DNA from: an uncultured Lachnospiraceae bacterium
Lineage (GTDB): Bacteria > Bacillota > Clostridia > Lachnospirales > Lachnospiraceae
Direction: 5' to 3'
DNA: 50,332 bases
Assembly (NCBI GenBank): GCA_945913255.1
Contig: CAMEDC010000022.1
Span: 1-50,332 of the forward strand
Every line of letters begins with the position of its first letter. Position 1 is the stretch's first letter. The notes below the pieces were generated by a model that saw only the letters and a program-made list of their open reading frames with translations, searched no databases and was not told the DNA's origin. Below, in pieces: positions 32,132 to 41,753 of the stretch. The translations under genes were made by a program, and so were the position numbers.

Positions 32132-33504
32132 GTCTCGTCAATCTTCACATTTTTCAGGGCAATATTTTCAGCGTATTTTTCTGTATATCCTTTGTCGGCT
32201 TTAAAATAAGAATCCTCGATTGTGAGATCATGAATCGGAAGCTGCTCCAGACCCTCTATTTTGATTGCCTGTCCTGCTCCCACACAGTTGATATTCTTCA
32301 TACGGACATCTTTGAATTCCGGTATATCCTCTCTCGCAATCGCCGTCGGATTTGCCTCATCGGAGCCGTCCGAATTGTTTAATACATACCCCATGGTAAA
32401 GATAATGGCTTCATTCACAATATTGGTCATGTAAATATCCCGGATGTCAATATCCTCTACCACACCGCCTCTGCCGATGGCGCTCTTGAAACGGATGCCT
32501 ACATCCGTCCCTACAAAGGTACAGTTCTCCACGGTAATTTTCCTTACTCCTCTAGACATCTCACTTCCCACAACAAATCCACCGTGTCCGTGATAAACCA
32601 CACAATCGTGGATATACACATTTTCCGTGGGAACCGGCAATTTTCTTGCCACTGCATTTTTTCCCGATTTCATACAGATGGCATCATCTCCCACGTCAAA
32701 CTGTACGTCGTGGATATGCACACTGCTGCAGGATTCCAGATCCAACCCGTCACCGTTCTGCGCATAGTAGGGATTTCGAATAACCGCATTCCGGATTGTC
32801 AGATTGGTACAGAATAGCGGATGAACATTCCATGCCGGTGAATTCTGCAGTGTCACACCTTCGATCAGCACTCTGTCACACTTTACAAGGCTTACCATAA
32901 CCGGTCTGTAATAGTCATAGCACTCCGTAGCTTTGTTCAATGCAGTAGCAATATCCGCATCAGGAGAGAGTACATCGGGTTCTCCCTCCGTTGCACCCCT
33001 GTAAATACTCTCTGTGGGCATCCAGATACCACCGTCTCTGCCCTGAATCACATAGGGACTTTTTTGCAGACATTTCGCCCATTCCTTCTCCGTTACCTTC
33101 ATCTGCTTTAACGGACGCCAGAGTTGGCCGTTCCCGTCGAAGATTCCCTCTCCTGTAACGGCTATATTCTCCGCCTCTGACGCGTGAATCGGTGACACCG
33201 TACGGATTCTCGGCTGCCCCTCATAGTCTGCCAGAAAAACCGGATACTCTTCGGGGTTTTTATCAAATAATACAATTGCTCCTCTGCAGGCATGCAGCCT
33301 GATATTGGACTTCAGTTCAATCGGGCCGGTCAGCCATATTCCGGCAGGTATCACAACGGTTCCGCCACCCGCCTCCGAGGCTGCTGCAATGGCATCGGCA
33401 AACGCTTTTGTATTAGATGCCATTCCATTGCTTACCGCGCCATATTCAGTAATCGGATACTGCTTTTCAGAAATTTCAGGCAATTTCACGTCTACTTTTC
33501 TCAT
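32128..33504 (-). CDS. GH28 polygalacturonase-like glycosidase
   Basis: A 458-residue right-handed beta-helix enzyme of GH28, acting on galacturonan or rhamnogalacturonan oligosaccharides. Family motifs are visible: NGDGLD (about residue 248), GDDAIC (about 271), a variant GHGG (about 306) and RFKS (about 337). Together they give the three catalytic Asp residues, the His and the substrate-binding Arg/Lys. There is no signal peptide (MRKVDVKLPEISEKQ), so it should act in the cytoplasm, unlike secreted polygalacturonases. The ATG follows GGAGAG. It is the last gene of the locus that starts with the LplA-type binding protein, and a strong terminator follows. Exo-acting specificity is likely but inferred. 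Confidence 0.9.
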   Translation of the reverse strand: MRKVDVKLPEISEKQYPITEYGAVSNGMASNTKAFADAIAAASEAGGGTVVIPAGIWLTGPIELKSNIRLHACRGAIVLFDKNPEEYPVFLADYEGQPRIRTVSPIHASEAENIAVTGEGIFDGNGQLWRPLKQMKVTEKEWAKCLQKSPYVIQGRDGGIWMPTESIYRGATEGEPDVLSPDADIATALNKATECYDYYRPVMVSLVKCDRVLIEGVTLQNSPAWNVHPLFCTNLTIRNAVIRNPYYAQNGDGLDLESCSSVHIHDVQFDVGDDAICMKSGKNAVARKLPVPTENVYIHDCVVYHGHGGFVVGSEMSRGVRKITVENCTFVGTDVGIRFKSAIGRGGVVEDIDIRDIYMTNIVNEAIIFTMGYVLNNSDGSDEANPTAIAREDIPEFKDVRMKNINCVGAGQAIKIEGLEQLPIHDLTIEDSYFKADKGYTEKYAENIALKNVKIDET

Positions 33505-33577
33505 AATCTTCTCTCCGTTTCCTTCTGCTCATATCTGCGGAACAAACGATGTTCCTGTCTTCTTCTGTATGCACTTG

Positions 33578-35632
33578 TCACGCCGGAAAGGGATCTATAT
33601 TCTCAAATTCCACCGTCCACTCCCCGTTGTCAGGAAATCCTGGCGCCACCCTGTCGCAGCCCTCATAGCCGGCTGTCATAATTGCCGCCGCCAAAAGGAG
33701 GGAGCCGTTTCCCGGAAGATAAAGCGGCAAATCCTTTCTGCCAATCTGCATATTGTTACCGCTTACCAGATAACAGTTCTTCGGCGTATCCTTCAAAATC
33801 AGGGAAATAGCTGTCTCCGGCTCATTCAGGCGTACCGCTGTCATAGCCATCAGAGCAAAATCCCATCCCCAGAGTGACGGATAATTCCAGCATTCTTCAA
33901 TCAGGTGCAGGGTACTGCGCATAACCTCCTGGTCAATCCGATCGCTGTCAATCAATCCGTAAGCTCCCAGCATGGAGGGATGATCCTTATTAAACTCCGT
34001 AAAGGTAGCAGAGCATTTTTCATGCGCCAGATAAACGCCGTTCTCCTCCGTCAATTCTGCCATATGTTCTGCAACCTCAAGCCATTTTTCGTCCGGAGTC
34101 TTTCCCTGCCTTTCCGCCCATTTTGCGGCAATCCGCAAAGTATCACGCCAATACTCGATTTCAAAGGCAGGGTTTAAGACATCCGTCTCCCTATGACATT
34201 CCTGCACCGGAATCACCGGCGCACAAATCTCATAACATTTCTTTTCCGGATTCCATACCACAAAATCTGCCATGAAATCAGCCGTCTCTTTCACAACCTG
34301 CCAGTTTTCTTCCAGCACAGAAACTTTCTGTTCCCTGCAGTAAACCATTTCCAACATATAGATAATGTGAGGCTGCTGCCAAACAAGCAGAGGCGCAATG
34401 GGAGAAGGACAGTCGATTCCCTCTGTCGCAATCATCTTGGGCCACCTCGCCCCACGATAGCCGTTACGGGCTGCATTCTCTCTCGCCTGCGGCAGATGCT
34501 CTCTGTACCATTTCAGGCTTCTTTCCAGCAAATCGCAATGGTTCCAAAGGGGCAGCCATGCGCAATGCCATAAGTACATTTCCAGATGCATCTTGCCATA
34601 CCAGCTGTTACAGGTAAGCCCTGTCTCCTGGGGAGGTGTTGAGCCACTGGAATTTACTGCCATCAGATACTGGGACAGAATGATGCGGCGTTCCAGTTCA
34701 AGAGCTCTCGTATCCTTACTGCGATTCAAGCGGATGATACCGCCTTTTTCCCAGAAATCTTTCCAGCCCAGACGGCTTGCCTCCAATATTTCCGTTACGG
34801 GTTCGGTTTTCGCAGCATTCTCTTCCCTTCCGAAAGAAACCGTCAGCGACAGTACTTCCTGCTCTGTTTTTACCTCCACGCAGTGTTCTTTTTCCCGCAC
34901 GATAAGACTGCCATTTGCCCGTATCCCAACATAATATACATCTTTGTCCAGCTGTCTGCGAAGCAAGATACTACCTTTCTCGTCGCATATCTTTTCTGTC
35001 TGATGCAGCTCTTCGCTGTTCCAGTCGGATGCCGTAATATCGGGGGAACCATAGGGGAATCTAAGCTCAACCGTAAGTTCGCCCGTTCGCAAAGCCTCAC
35101 TCTCTATCTCAAAACCCAGCATTTCTTTTCCCTGATTATGACAGGCTGTTTTTACCCTGCAGGGGATTCCGTTCAGGCAAAAAGCGCTCTCCAGAACACC
35201 TTCATAGAGCTTTAACTCCTGACGACATTCCGTAAGATGCTCTGAAAGAATTTTCTTTCCGCGGTACAGCAGTCCGATTTTTGCAAGATTCAGTCTGTGG
35301 GGATTCTCTCTGAGCCAGTCATAAACCTCTTCATTTCCGGGCATTTTCTTCTTTGGATAAACCACATGGCGCCCAGTGCAGTCATCATACTCCGTCATCA
35401 CCAGATCTTCCAGTGTATAGCAATATCGCCTGTCGCTTACCGGCTTCGTATGCCATCCCCACTGTGACATTGTACAAAGAGGAAGAGAATCATATTCCTC
35501 ATAAAGCGTCTGAAGGCCCGTTATATCTGCTGTAAAGGCAAGCTCCCCGTTCCCCACTGTCAATGCGGAATCCTTATCCGCCTCTGTCAAAATCGGATTG
35601 TGGCTGTTCACCAGCTCTTTTCTGTTTATCAT
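33578..35632 (-). CDS. Unassigned (alpha/alpha)6-type glycoside hydrolase
   Basis: A 684-residue protein without signal peptide. Residues 1-270 look like a beta-sandwich domain (SALTVGNGELAFTADITGLQ near residue 22). Residues 300-680 are helix-rich with many Trp, in the style of six-hairpin glycosidases (GSTPPQETGLTCNSWYGKM, then MYLWHCAWLPLWNHCDLLER near 345-370, and late ECWNYPSLWGWDFALMAM). The two-domain plan resembles GH65, GH95 or GH-like alpha-fucosidase/galactosidase families, but I cannot assign one. I choose the ATG at 35632 with GGAG six bases upstream; another ATG lies four codons earlier. It sits between the propeller protein and GH28 genes, so a pectin side-chain sugar is a reasonable substrate guess. 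Confidence 0.7.
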   Translation of the reverse strand: MINRKELVNSHNPILTEADKDSALTVGNGELAFTADITGLQTLYEEYDSLPLCTMSQWGWHTKPVSDRRYCYTLEDLVMTEYDDCTGRHVVYPKKKMPGNEEVYDWLRENPHRLNLAKIGLLYRGKKILSEHLTECRQELKLYEGVLESAFCLNGIPCRVKTACHNQGKEMLGFEIESEALRTGELTVELRFPYGSPDITASDWNSEELHQTEKICDEKGSILLRRQLDKDVYYVGIRANGSLIVREKEHCVEVKTEQEVLSLTVSFGREENAAKTEPVTEILEASRLGWKDFWEKGGIIRLNRSKDTRALELERRIILSQYLMAVNSSGSTPPQETGLTCNSWYGKMHLEMYLWHCAWLPLWNHCDLLERSLKWYREHLPQARENAARNGYRGARWPKMIATEGIDCPSPIAPLLVWQQPHIIYMLEMVYCREQKVSVLEENWQVVKETADFMADFVVWNPEKKCYEICAPVIPVQECHRETDVLNPAFEIEYWRDTLRIAAKWAERQGKTPDEKWLEVAEHMAELTEENGVYLAHEKCSATFTEFNKDHPSMLGAYGLIDSDRIDQEVMRSTLHLIEECWNYPSLWGWDFALMAMTAVRLNEPETAISLILKDTPKNCYLVSGNNMQIGRKDLPLYLPGNGSLLLAAAIMTAGYEGCDRVAPGFPDNGEWTVEFENIDPFPA

Positions 35633-35752
35633 GTTGCTCTCCATTCTTCCTTGTTATCGTAACGGATTATATTGCTTTACAAGCATACCATTTTCTCCCG
35701 AAATAATCTACCGATTTACCGCCTCATTCCGCATAAAAGCACTGACTTTCCG

Positions 35753-37777
35753 CTAATTGAATCTCAGATAGGATTCATCCGGGTAAGCATATTCCCCCCG
35801 GTAATTGGAAGCATTATAAGAAGGGAACTTTACAGGATGATAAACCTGCGGCTGCGGGTTGTCCTCCTGCGTATAGATATACATGCTCTTGTAATCCCAA
35901 CAGACAAGTTCTTCCCTTTCATCCCCATACAGGTCGATTGCTTCACAGCAAAGGGTCGGATGACCGTCTTCCGGAAACTCCACTCCGCGGATTCCTTCTC
36001 CGGTGAGAAGACCGCCTTTTTTCGAATCCGCATTGGTAAGAATCATCTCCACTCCGTTGCCATCCCAATTGACCGGGGTAACCAGGTTTCCGTTCATCTC
36101 ATTCTCCATCTCCCAGATTTCATTACCATCCGAATCATAGAGATAAATGACACCCTGATGTCCCCAGAAATTTGTGACAGCGATTTCGAAGCCTTCTCTG
36201 GCTTTGCAATAGTTTGCAACACTGACTCTCTGTGCATGTCCAATCAGGTCTCTTGCTACGATATTTCCCGAGAAGTCTCCGATAAAGAAGCCCTGCGTTC
36301 CTGATACGCAGGCAAAATAGCCTTTGCCATCTCCCTTGAATTTACCTGCGACAATCTCGTCCGTATGGTCTGCAGTGATAGGATAGGTCCAGAGCTTTTT
36401 TCCGTCAGCACTGAGCATATTGTAACCCACAAGCACCTCATCTCTTCCATCCCCGTTGATATCAACCGGAAGCGGACAATGTCCTGTATTCTTATCACTC
36501 TGAAACTTCCAGAGCAGATTCAGGTTCTCATCCAACGCATAAACTCTGCAGTATCTGTCCTTTATCAGAATATCTGCAGGTTTCTCTTTTCCTCTGAAAT
36601 TACAGATACGAATACCGTCAGGATTGATGCGCTCAAAAGCATACGTATTGAACGGGACTCCGATTACAGTACTGTCCTCCTCGTCCGAAAAGGGTGTCTT
36701 CACTGCTTTCCTTACTTTTCCGGTCTCACCGTCCAGAATCTGAATCTCAAAATTTCTTCCGACAATAACCTCATCTTTTCCGTCACCATCAATATCATAT
36801 ACCTGAAACGGCATATCTGCCGAAACCTTCCCCAGTTTTTTGCTGTTTTCAGAAGGTTCTCCCAGCTGCCAAAGAATATTTCCATCCAGATCAATCGCCG
36901 TCAGGCAGCTGATGAAACCGTACGCATCACGGCTGACCCGCTTCTGCATCTGAGCCAATACCACAAACCACTCTTCCGTTCCGGTCAAATGTCCGAATCG
37001 AATCTGTCTCGAAGTACCGAAATCCTTCAAATCAATTTTTTTCCACAGTTTCATCTTCGGATGGGAAGCTTTTTCCACAGTCTCACGCGCTTTTGTCTCC
37101 TCGCTACGCTGCTTCAAACGCCTCTCCTCTTTCTCTGAGATTTTAGCCGTCACATCGGTAAATCTGGTAGGACAATCCGCGGTTATGCCGATTTTTCCAC
37201 CCCTACCCGCCAACTTTGCCTCTGCACGCAAAACCTCTGTTCCGTCTATATAGCAGATTACCGTTTCTCCGATGCAGTCAACTCCCAGCGTATATAACGT
37301 ATCACAATCATGTGCAAAACCGCAGGAAGCAAGTGGAATGATTTCTTCCTTGTGGCGATAATGAAGCTCTGCTTTATCCTTATCACAGAGAGCAAATACC
37401 AGTGTATCAATGCTGTTGTTCATGCAAAATGCAATTCCGGCAATTCCCTTCTGTGAAAGTCTCTGTATCTTTGCCGTTACAAAGTAGTCCTTCCACAGAT
37501 GTTCCCCGGTTTCCAACGTTGGAAAGATTCTGTGCGGACGATTCTTTTCAATTCGCATGGATTCCATAAAATGAATTCCATCGAGTTCTGTAATCAGCCA
37601 GCTGGGACCTGTTCCGTTGTAAGTATAATTGCAGACCTGATCCACCCAGTTACCTCGATATCCGTCTTCCACAATATAATGGTATTCACCGGTTGCCGTA
37701 TGTTCCGGATCATAGGGAAATTCCCCAATTGCAAAATCCTGAAAATCTTCTTTGCAAAGCGTGATTTCTTTTTCCAT
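35753..37777 (-). CDS. Beta-propeller protein, rhamnogalacturonan lyase-like
   Basis: A 674-residue protein with no signal peptide. Residues 1-215 look like a jelly-roll/LamG-type domain (GTGPSWLITELDG, then GIAGIAFCMNNSIDTLVFAL). Residues 245-674 form a propeller with repeated calcium-binding motifs such as YDIDGDGKDEVIVG, VDINGDGRDEVLVG and VNWDGNGVEMILT. This motif series is typical of PL11-type rhamnogalacturonan lyases and related families, but the N-terminal domain differs from the PL11 layout I know. The ATG at 37777 has GGAG six bases upstream. It is the first enzyme gene after the permeases, separated from them by a terminator-like hairpin. Lyase activity is likely but unproven; a non-catalytic FG-GAP protein is the alternative. 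Confidence 0.65.
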   Translation of the reverse strand: MEKEITLCKEDFQDFAIGEFPYDPEHTATGEYHYIVEDGYRGNWVDQVCNYTYNGTGPSWLITELDGIHFMESMRIEKNRPHRIFPTLETGEHLWKDYFVTAKIQRLSQKGIAGIAFCMNNSIDTLVFALCDKDKAELHYRHKEEIIPLASCGFAHDCDTLYTLGVDCIGETVICYIDGTEVLRAEAKLAGRGGKIGITADCPTRFTDVTAKISEKEERRLKQRSEETKARETVEKASHPKMKLWKKIDLKDFGTSRQIRFGHLTGTEEWFVVLAQMQKRVSRDAYGFISCLTAIDLDGNILWQLGEPSENSKKLGKVSADMPFQVYDIDGDGKDEVIVGRNFEIQILDGETGKVRKAVKTPFSDEEDSTVIGVPFNTYAFERINPDGIRICNFRGKEKPADILIKDRYCRVYALDENLNLLWKFQSDKNTGHCPLPVDINGDGRDEVLVGYNMLSADGKKLWTYPITADHTDEIVAGKFKGDGKGYFACVSGTQGFFIGDFSGNIVARDLIGHAQRVSVANYCKAREGFEIAVTNFWGHQGVIYLYDSDGNEIWEMENEMNGNLVTPVNWDGNGVEMILTNADSKKGGLLTGEGIRGVEFPEDGHPTLCCEAIDLYGDEREELVCWDYKSMYIYTQEDNPQPQVYHPVKFPSYNASNYRGEYAYPDESYLRFN

Positions 37778-37833
37778 GATAATCTCCATTCCGCCGCTTT
37801 CGGCTGTCGGCATAAATAGTAAACATAGTTTCC

Positions 37834-37871
37834 AAAAATAATCAGGCACCTGAAGCAGCTCCAGGTGCCTG
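37834..37871 (-). terminator. Hairpin terminator after the permease genes
   Basis: A perfect 10-bp stem (CAGGCACCTG / CAGGTGCCTG) with a 9-base loop, followed by ATTATTTTT on the minus strand. It lies 23 bases after the second permease stop and probably lowers expression of the enzyme genes relative to the transporter. Confidence 0.75.
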
Positions 37872-37894
37872 TTCTCATATTCCTATTATTTTAA

Positions 37895-38803
37895 TTAACC
37901 CTTCACTGCACCGACCATAACGCCCTTTGTAAAGTACTTCTGTAAGAACGGATACAATGCAAGAATAGGTGCTGTAGACACGATAATCGTTGCATACTTG
38001 ATTGTCTCGGAAAGACGCTCTGCATCGTCTCCTCCGGCTGTATCCGCCATATCCGACAGAATCAATATCTTACGCAGTACCAGCTGCAAAGGCTGCTTTT
38101 CGGTATCCTCCAAATAAATCAATGCGGGGAACCATGAATTCCAATGAGCAACACCGTAGTACAGAACCAGTACGGCGATGGTTGCCTTGGTCAAAGGTAC
38201 CAGAATCTTCCAGAGAATTGTCATATGACCTGCACCGTCCAGCATAGCAGATTCCTCCAATGAGGAATCAATACCGGACATGGCAGTTCTCATGATAATC
38301 AGGTTGAAAGTACTCAAAGCACCGGGAAGCAGCAATGCCCAACGTGTGTTGTACAGACCCAAATCCTGGATATTCAAGTATCCGGGAATCATACCGCCTG
38401 AGAAATACATGGTAAACATGATCATCAGGGTCACAAAGGTCTTGCCGGGAATCTCCTTTCTGGAAAGGAAATACGCTGCCAGCAGTGTCATAACAATATT
38501 AATTGCAGTACCAAAACCAACATAAATAATTGTATTAAAATAGCCTCTCCAGATTGCAGGAGTCTTAAATACATGCATATATGCTGCTGTGCTGAATCCC
38601 TGAGGTTTCAGAATAGCGCCCGTTGCACCCATCAGCAAAGCCTCATTACTAAAGGATGCACAGATAACATACCAGAAAGGATACAGACAAATCAACATAA
38701 ACAAACACATTAATGCAATATTAAATATATTGAATATCCTCTCACCTCGACTGATTTTTACTCTTGGGCTGGAGTCCATCATATCTTTATCTTTTTTTGC
38801 CAT
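37895..38803 (-). CDS. Carbohydrate ABC transporter permease (LplC-type)
   Basis: A 302-residue permease with six hydrophobic segments and the EAA-type loop (ESAMLDGAGHMTILWKILVPLTKA near residue 195). It matches the LplC/YtcP group, which works with LplB-type permeases and large LplA-type lipoproteins for oligosaccharide import. The ATG has AAGGAGG nine bases upstream. The gene begins 13 bases after the partner permease stop. No ATPase gene is nearby, so a shared MsmX-type ATPase is expected. The DNA before the chosen start is open for 20 more codons, but without a better ribosome-binding site. Confidence 0.9.
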   Translation of the reverse strand: MAKKDKDMMDSSPRVKISRGERIFNIFNIALMCLFMLICLYPFWYVICASFSNEALLMGATGAILKPQGFSTAAYMHVFKTPAIWRGYFNTIIYVGFGTAINIVMTLLAAYFLSRKEIPGKTFVTLMIMFTMYFSGGMIPGYLNIQDLGLYNTRWALLLPGALSTFNLIIMRTAMSGIDSSLEESAMLDGAGHMTILWKILVPLTKATIAVLVLYYGVAHWNSWFPALIYLEDTEKQPLQLVLRKILILSDMADTAGGDDAERLSETIKYATIIVSTAPILALYPFLQKYFTKGVMVGAVKG

Positions 38804-38816
38804 TTCTCTCGCCTCC

Positions 38817-39773
38817 TTACCACAAGCTGGTTTCTGTGGTCTTCTTACTAATCTTGTTAGCAATCACAACCAGAATAAAGTTAACTACCGAGTTAAACAA
38901 ACCAACCGCTGTCGAGAAGGAGAACTGCCTCTGCAGCAGACCCATTCGATAAACGTAGGTAGAGATGATATCCGCAACCTCCAAAATACCGTCGTTATAC
39001 AACAGGATTGTCTTTTCATATCCAACGCCCATGATCTGTCCGATACGCATGATCAACATGATGATGATTGTGGGCAGAATACTGGGAATGGTTACATGAA
39101 TCACCTGATTCCACTTGTTTGCTCCATCCACCTTTGCTGCATCGTACAGCTGGGAGTCAATACCGGTCAGTGCCGCCAGATATACTATGGAGCCCCAGCC
39201 TGCGCCCTGCCAGATATTGGAAATAACGTAAATCGGGATCCAGAATCTGCCCACCGCCAACAAGTTCTTTCCGTCGTATCCAAAGAACTGTACCATAAAC
39301 TGTGTGATAAATCCGTTGGATGCAACGAACTGACGAATCATGGCACAAAGCACGACCATGGATACAAAGTGAGGCATATATGTAATCGTCTGTACAATCT
39401 TGGAGAACTTCTTGCTTGTCAATTCATTGATTAACAGTGCCAATAAAATAGGTACGGGGAAACCGAAAATCAAGGTAGCAAAGCTCAGTTTCAAAGTATT
39501 TCCCAGCAAACGACCAAAATAGTAGCCGCCGAAAAAGTTTGCAAAATGCTCAAAGCCAACCCATTCACTTCCTAAAATTCCCTTTCTGGGAGAGTAATCC
39601 ATGAAGGCGATTATAATACCATACATGGGCTTATAATGAAACAAAATATAGTAAACAAGGACGGGAAGCAGCATCAGGTAAACCATCTTGTTTTTCCAGA
39701 TCAACTTCCATGTCTGCGCCCAAGTACGCTTTCCAAGAGCCTTTGCAGGCGCTGAAGCTTTGTTCTTCTTCAT
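38817..39773 (-). CDS. Carbohydrate ABC transporter permease (LplB-type)
   Basis: A 318-residue permease with six membrane segments, a basic N-terminus (MKKNKASAPAKALGKR) and the EAA loop (LYDAAKVDGANKWNQVIHVTIP near residue 210). The length equals that of the Bacillus LplB/YteP group, which imports rhamnogalacturonan-type oligosaccharides. The ATG follows GGAGG. It forms a heterodimer with the LplC-type permease encoded directly downstream. A stem-loop lies between it and the binding-protein gene, as is common where the binding protein is made in excess. Confidence 0.92.
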   Translation of the reverse strand: MKKNKASAPAKALGKRTWAQTWKLIWKNKMVYLMLLPVLVYYILFHYKPMYGIIIAFMDYSPRKGILGSEWVGFEHFANFFGGYYFGRLLGNTLKLSFATLIFGFPVPILLALLINELTSKKFSKIVQTITYMPHFVSMVVLCAMIRQFVASNGFITQFMVQFFGYDGKNLLAVGRFWIPIYVISNIWQGAGWGSIVYLAALTGIDSQLYDAAKVDGANKWNQVIHVTIPSILPTIIIMLIMRIGQIMGVGYEKTILLYNDGILEVADIISTYVYRMGLLQRQFSFSTAVGLFNSVVNFILVVIANKISKKTTETSLW

Positions 39774-39805
39774 TCCACAATTCCTCCTATGATATGAGAA
39801 GCGTG

Positions 39806-39840
39806 AAAAGTCTGCCGCTACACTGGCAGCAGCAGACTTT
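39806..39840 (-). terminator. Stem-loop between binding-protein and permease genes
   Basis: A perfect 9-bp stem (AAAGTCTGC / GCAGACTTT) with a 16-base loop, followed by only four T before other bases on the minus strand. It is likely a leaky terminator or 3' stabiliser that sets a higher level of the binding protein than of the permeases. Confidence 0.6.
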
Positions 39841-39872
39841 CCTGCTTTTATATCAGCTTTTCTCAGCTAAAA

Positions 39873-41648
39873 TTATCTTGCGTTGAAACGATCAACAGCT
39901 GCCTGCTGAATCTCGATCATACGTGTAGCGCCCTGATTTGTGAGCTGCTCGATGTAAGCATCCCACTGAGCATCGATGTCACCTTCCATGGTGAACCACT
40001 TGCCCTGGAATTCCTTCACTGCGGTGTTAACATCACCATTCAGCTTACCGTACTCGTCGGACTCATCCTTTGTCATGGTGATAGGAGGAATCAGAGTAGA
40101 CTGGCTGTCTGTACCGTCATTCCACATGTACAGAGCATCCTTCTGCTGCTGGGTTGCATAGTAACCGAAGATGTAGCTGGGATCCTGAACGAATGCTCCG
40201 GACATATTACCACGTCCGTACTTAGCCATAGCTGCTGCTACTGCAAGTCCGTCAGGGTTGTTCATAACTTCATCAGTATAAGTTACGCTGCCGTCAGCAT
40301 TCTTTGTGTAGGAAACGCCTTCAGTACCAAAGTTGATTGCATAGTGTCCAGCCTGGCTGTAGCAGAAGTTCAGGAATGCTGCAGCAACTTCAGGATACTC
40401 ACAGTCAGCAGTAATGGAAGCGTGAGATGCGGAAGTAGTAGCGTAGTCATAAGAAGCTCCGCCGTACTTAACAACATCGCCCTCTTTCAGAACAGGGAAC
40501 TGCGCTGCAACGAGTTCGAACTTCTCGCCGTATGTAGCGGGCTCTTTCCATGCTGCGTTGTTCCAGGTACCAAGCTGTCCACCGCCTGCACCGTAGCAAG
40601 CTGCGGAAGTACCGCTCATCATGTTCTGCTCACGAATCTTGGAATCGTTGGTCAGGATGTCAGCGTCAAGCAGACCAGCCTTAACCCACTCGTTCATCTT
40701 CTTCATCCACTCTTTGTAGCCCTCTTCCATAGGTCCGAAGTGAACCTTTCCGTCGGTATCGGAGAGGTACATACCCTCACGGAAGCCATAAGCAGAGCCG
40801 AATGCCTGAATCAGGTTGGACATATTCTGAGAGGTCAGAGGCTTCTCAATGCCCTTATCCTTCAGAGCTGTCAGAACTTCTGTCCAGTCGTCGATAGTAA
40901 CGATATCTTCAACCTTCCAGCCGATTTCATCAAGGTAGTCCTTACGAATCAGGATACCGGAAGTACACTGCAGATACTTGGAACCACGAACGAACGGGAA
41001 GCAGTAGTAGTTTCCGTTATCATCCTTGATAGCCTTATCCATGTGAGGGTTATCCTGTAACCACTGCCACAGGTCTGCTGCAGGGCCATCGGGAGTAATG
41101 TAGTCGTTCAGGTAAATCAGAAGTCCGTCGCTCTCAGCTGCGGAAGGGCCGCCGGGATACTTGTTAGCCCACTCCCACTCAACGATATCAGGAAGCTTTT
41201 CCTGTGCGGACATCAGGTTGAATGCCTCATCGTTATTGGAGGTGGGTCCAACGAACTCAACAGTGATACCGGTCAGTTCCTGCCACTGTTTAGCCCACTC
41301 AGTCATCTGAACAGAGTCAGAAGTCTCGGGGTTCTTCATTACGTTTCCGGGTACAGCCATCCAGTACTTCAGAGTGATGCCTTCTGCACCCTCGTAAGGA
41401 TACTGAACATAGCTGCTACGGGGGATTGTACAATCACCAAGCTTACCCATCTCATCTTCACTGAGTGCGGGAAGCAGGTTGCTGTCCTCTGCGGGTGTTG
41501 TCTCACTGCTGGAAGCGGCTTCGCTGGAAGATGTAGCTTCACTGGATGCAGTGCTTGCGGGTGCGTCGTTGCTGCCGCATCCGGTTAACAGCATTGCTGC
41601 TGCAAGAGTAGCGGAAGTAACAACAGATAAAACTTTGCTCTTTCTCAT
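39873..41648 (-). CDS. LplA-type oligosaccharide-binding lipoprotein
   Basis: A 591-residue substrate-binding protein. The signal peptide ends in the lipobox LLTGC (Cys24), followed by a Ser/Ala/Thr-rich linker to about residue 55. The mature part shows the family-1 extracellular binding-protein pattern (LKYWMAVPGNVMKN, then WQELTGITVEFVGPT). The length fits the LplA/YtcQ group for pectin-type oligosaccharides. It is anchored outside the membrane and feeds the LplB/LplC permeases. The ATG follows GGAGG. A promoter, an inverted repeat and a cre-like site lie upstream. Substrate is inferred from the neighbouring enzyme genes. Confidence 0.92.
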   Translation of the reverse strand: MRKSKVLSVVTSATLAAAMLLTGCGSNDAPASTASSEATSSSEAASSSETTPAEDSNLLPALSEDEMGKLGDCTIPRSSYVQYPYEGAEGITLKYWMAVPGNVMKNPETSDSVQMTEWAKQWQELTGITVEFVGPTSNNDEAFNLMSAQEKLPDIVEWEWANKYPGGPSAAESDGLLIYLNDYITPDGPAADLWQWLQDNPHMDKAIKDDNGNYYCFPFVRGSKYLQCTSGILIRKDYLDEIGWKVEDIVTIDDWTEVLTALKDKGIEKPLTSQNMSNLIQAFGSAYGFREGMYLSDTDGKVHFGPMEEGYKEWMKKMNEWVKAGLLDADILTNDSKIREQNMMSGTSAACYGAGGGQLGTWNNAAWKEPATYGEKFELVAAQFPVLKEGDVVKYGGASYDYATTSASHASITADCEYPEVAAAFLNFCYSQAGHYAINFGTEGVSYTKNADGSVTYTDEVMNNPDGLAVAAAMAKYGRGNMSGAFVQDPSYIFGYYATQQQKDALYMWNDGTDSQSTLIPPITMTKDESDEYGKLNGDVNTAVKEFQGKWFTMEGDIDAQWDAYIEQLTNQGATRMIEIQQAAVDRFNAR

Positions 41649-41685
41649 TTTTTCCTCCTGTTTGCTCTAATCAAGCATAATAATT

Positions 41686-41708
41686 TTTACACCATATAAC
41701 GATGTAAA
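41686..41708. promoter_or_regulatory. Inverted repeat in the binding-protein leader
   Basis: TTTACA, 11 bases, TGTAAA, located about 17 bases downstream of the -10 box of the lplA-type gene promoter. It is a candidate operator for a substrate-responsive regulator not encoded in the window. Confidence 0.4.
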
Positions 41709-41724
41709 TTGTAAGTACTTTCAT

Positions 41725-41753
41725 AGTATATACCAAACGCACAAAAAAAGCAA
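41725..41753 (-). promoter_or_regulatory. Promoter of the oligosaccharide uptake operon
   Basis: On the minus strand TTGCTT (41748-41753), a 17-base spacer and TATACT (41725-41730) match sigma-A promoters well. It lies about 77 bases before the binding-protein start. Confidence 0.75.
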
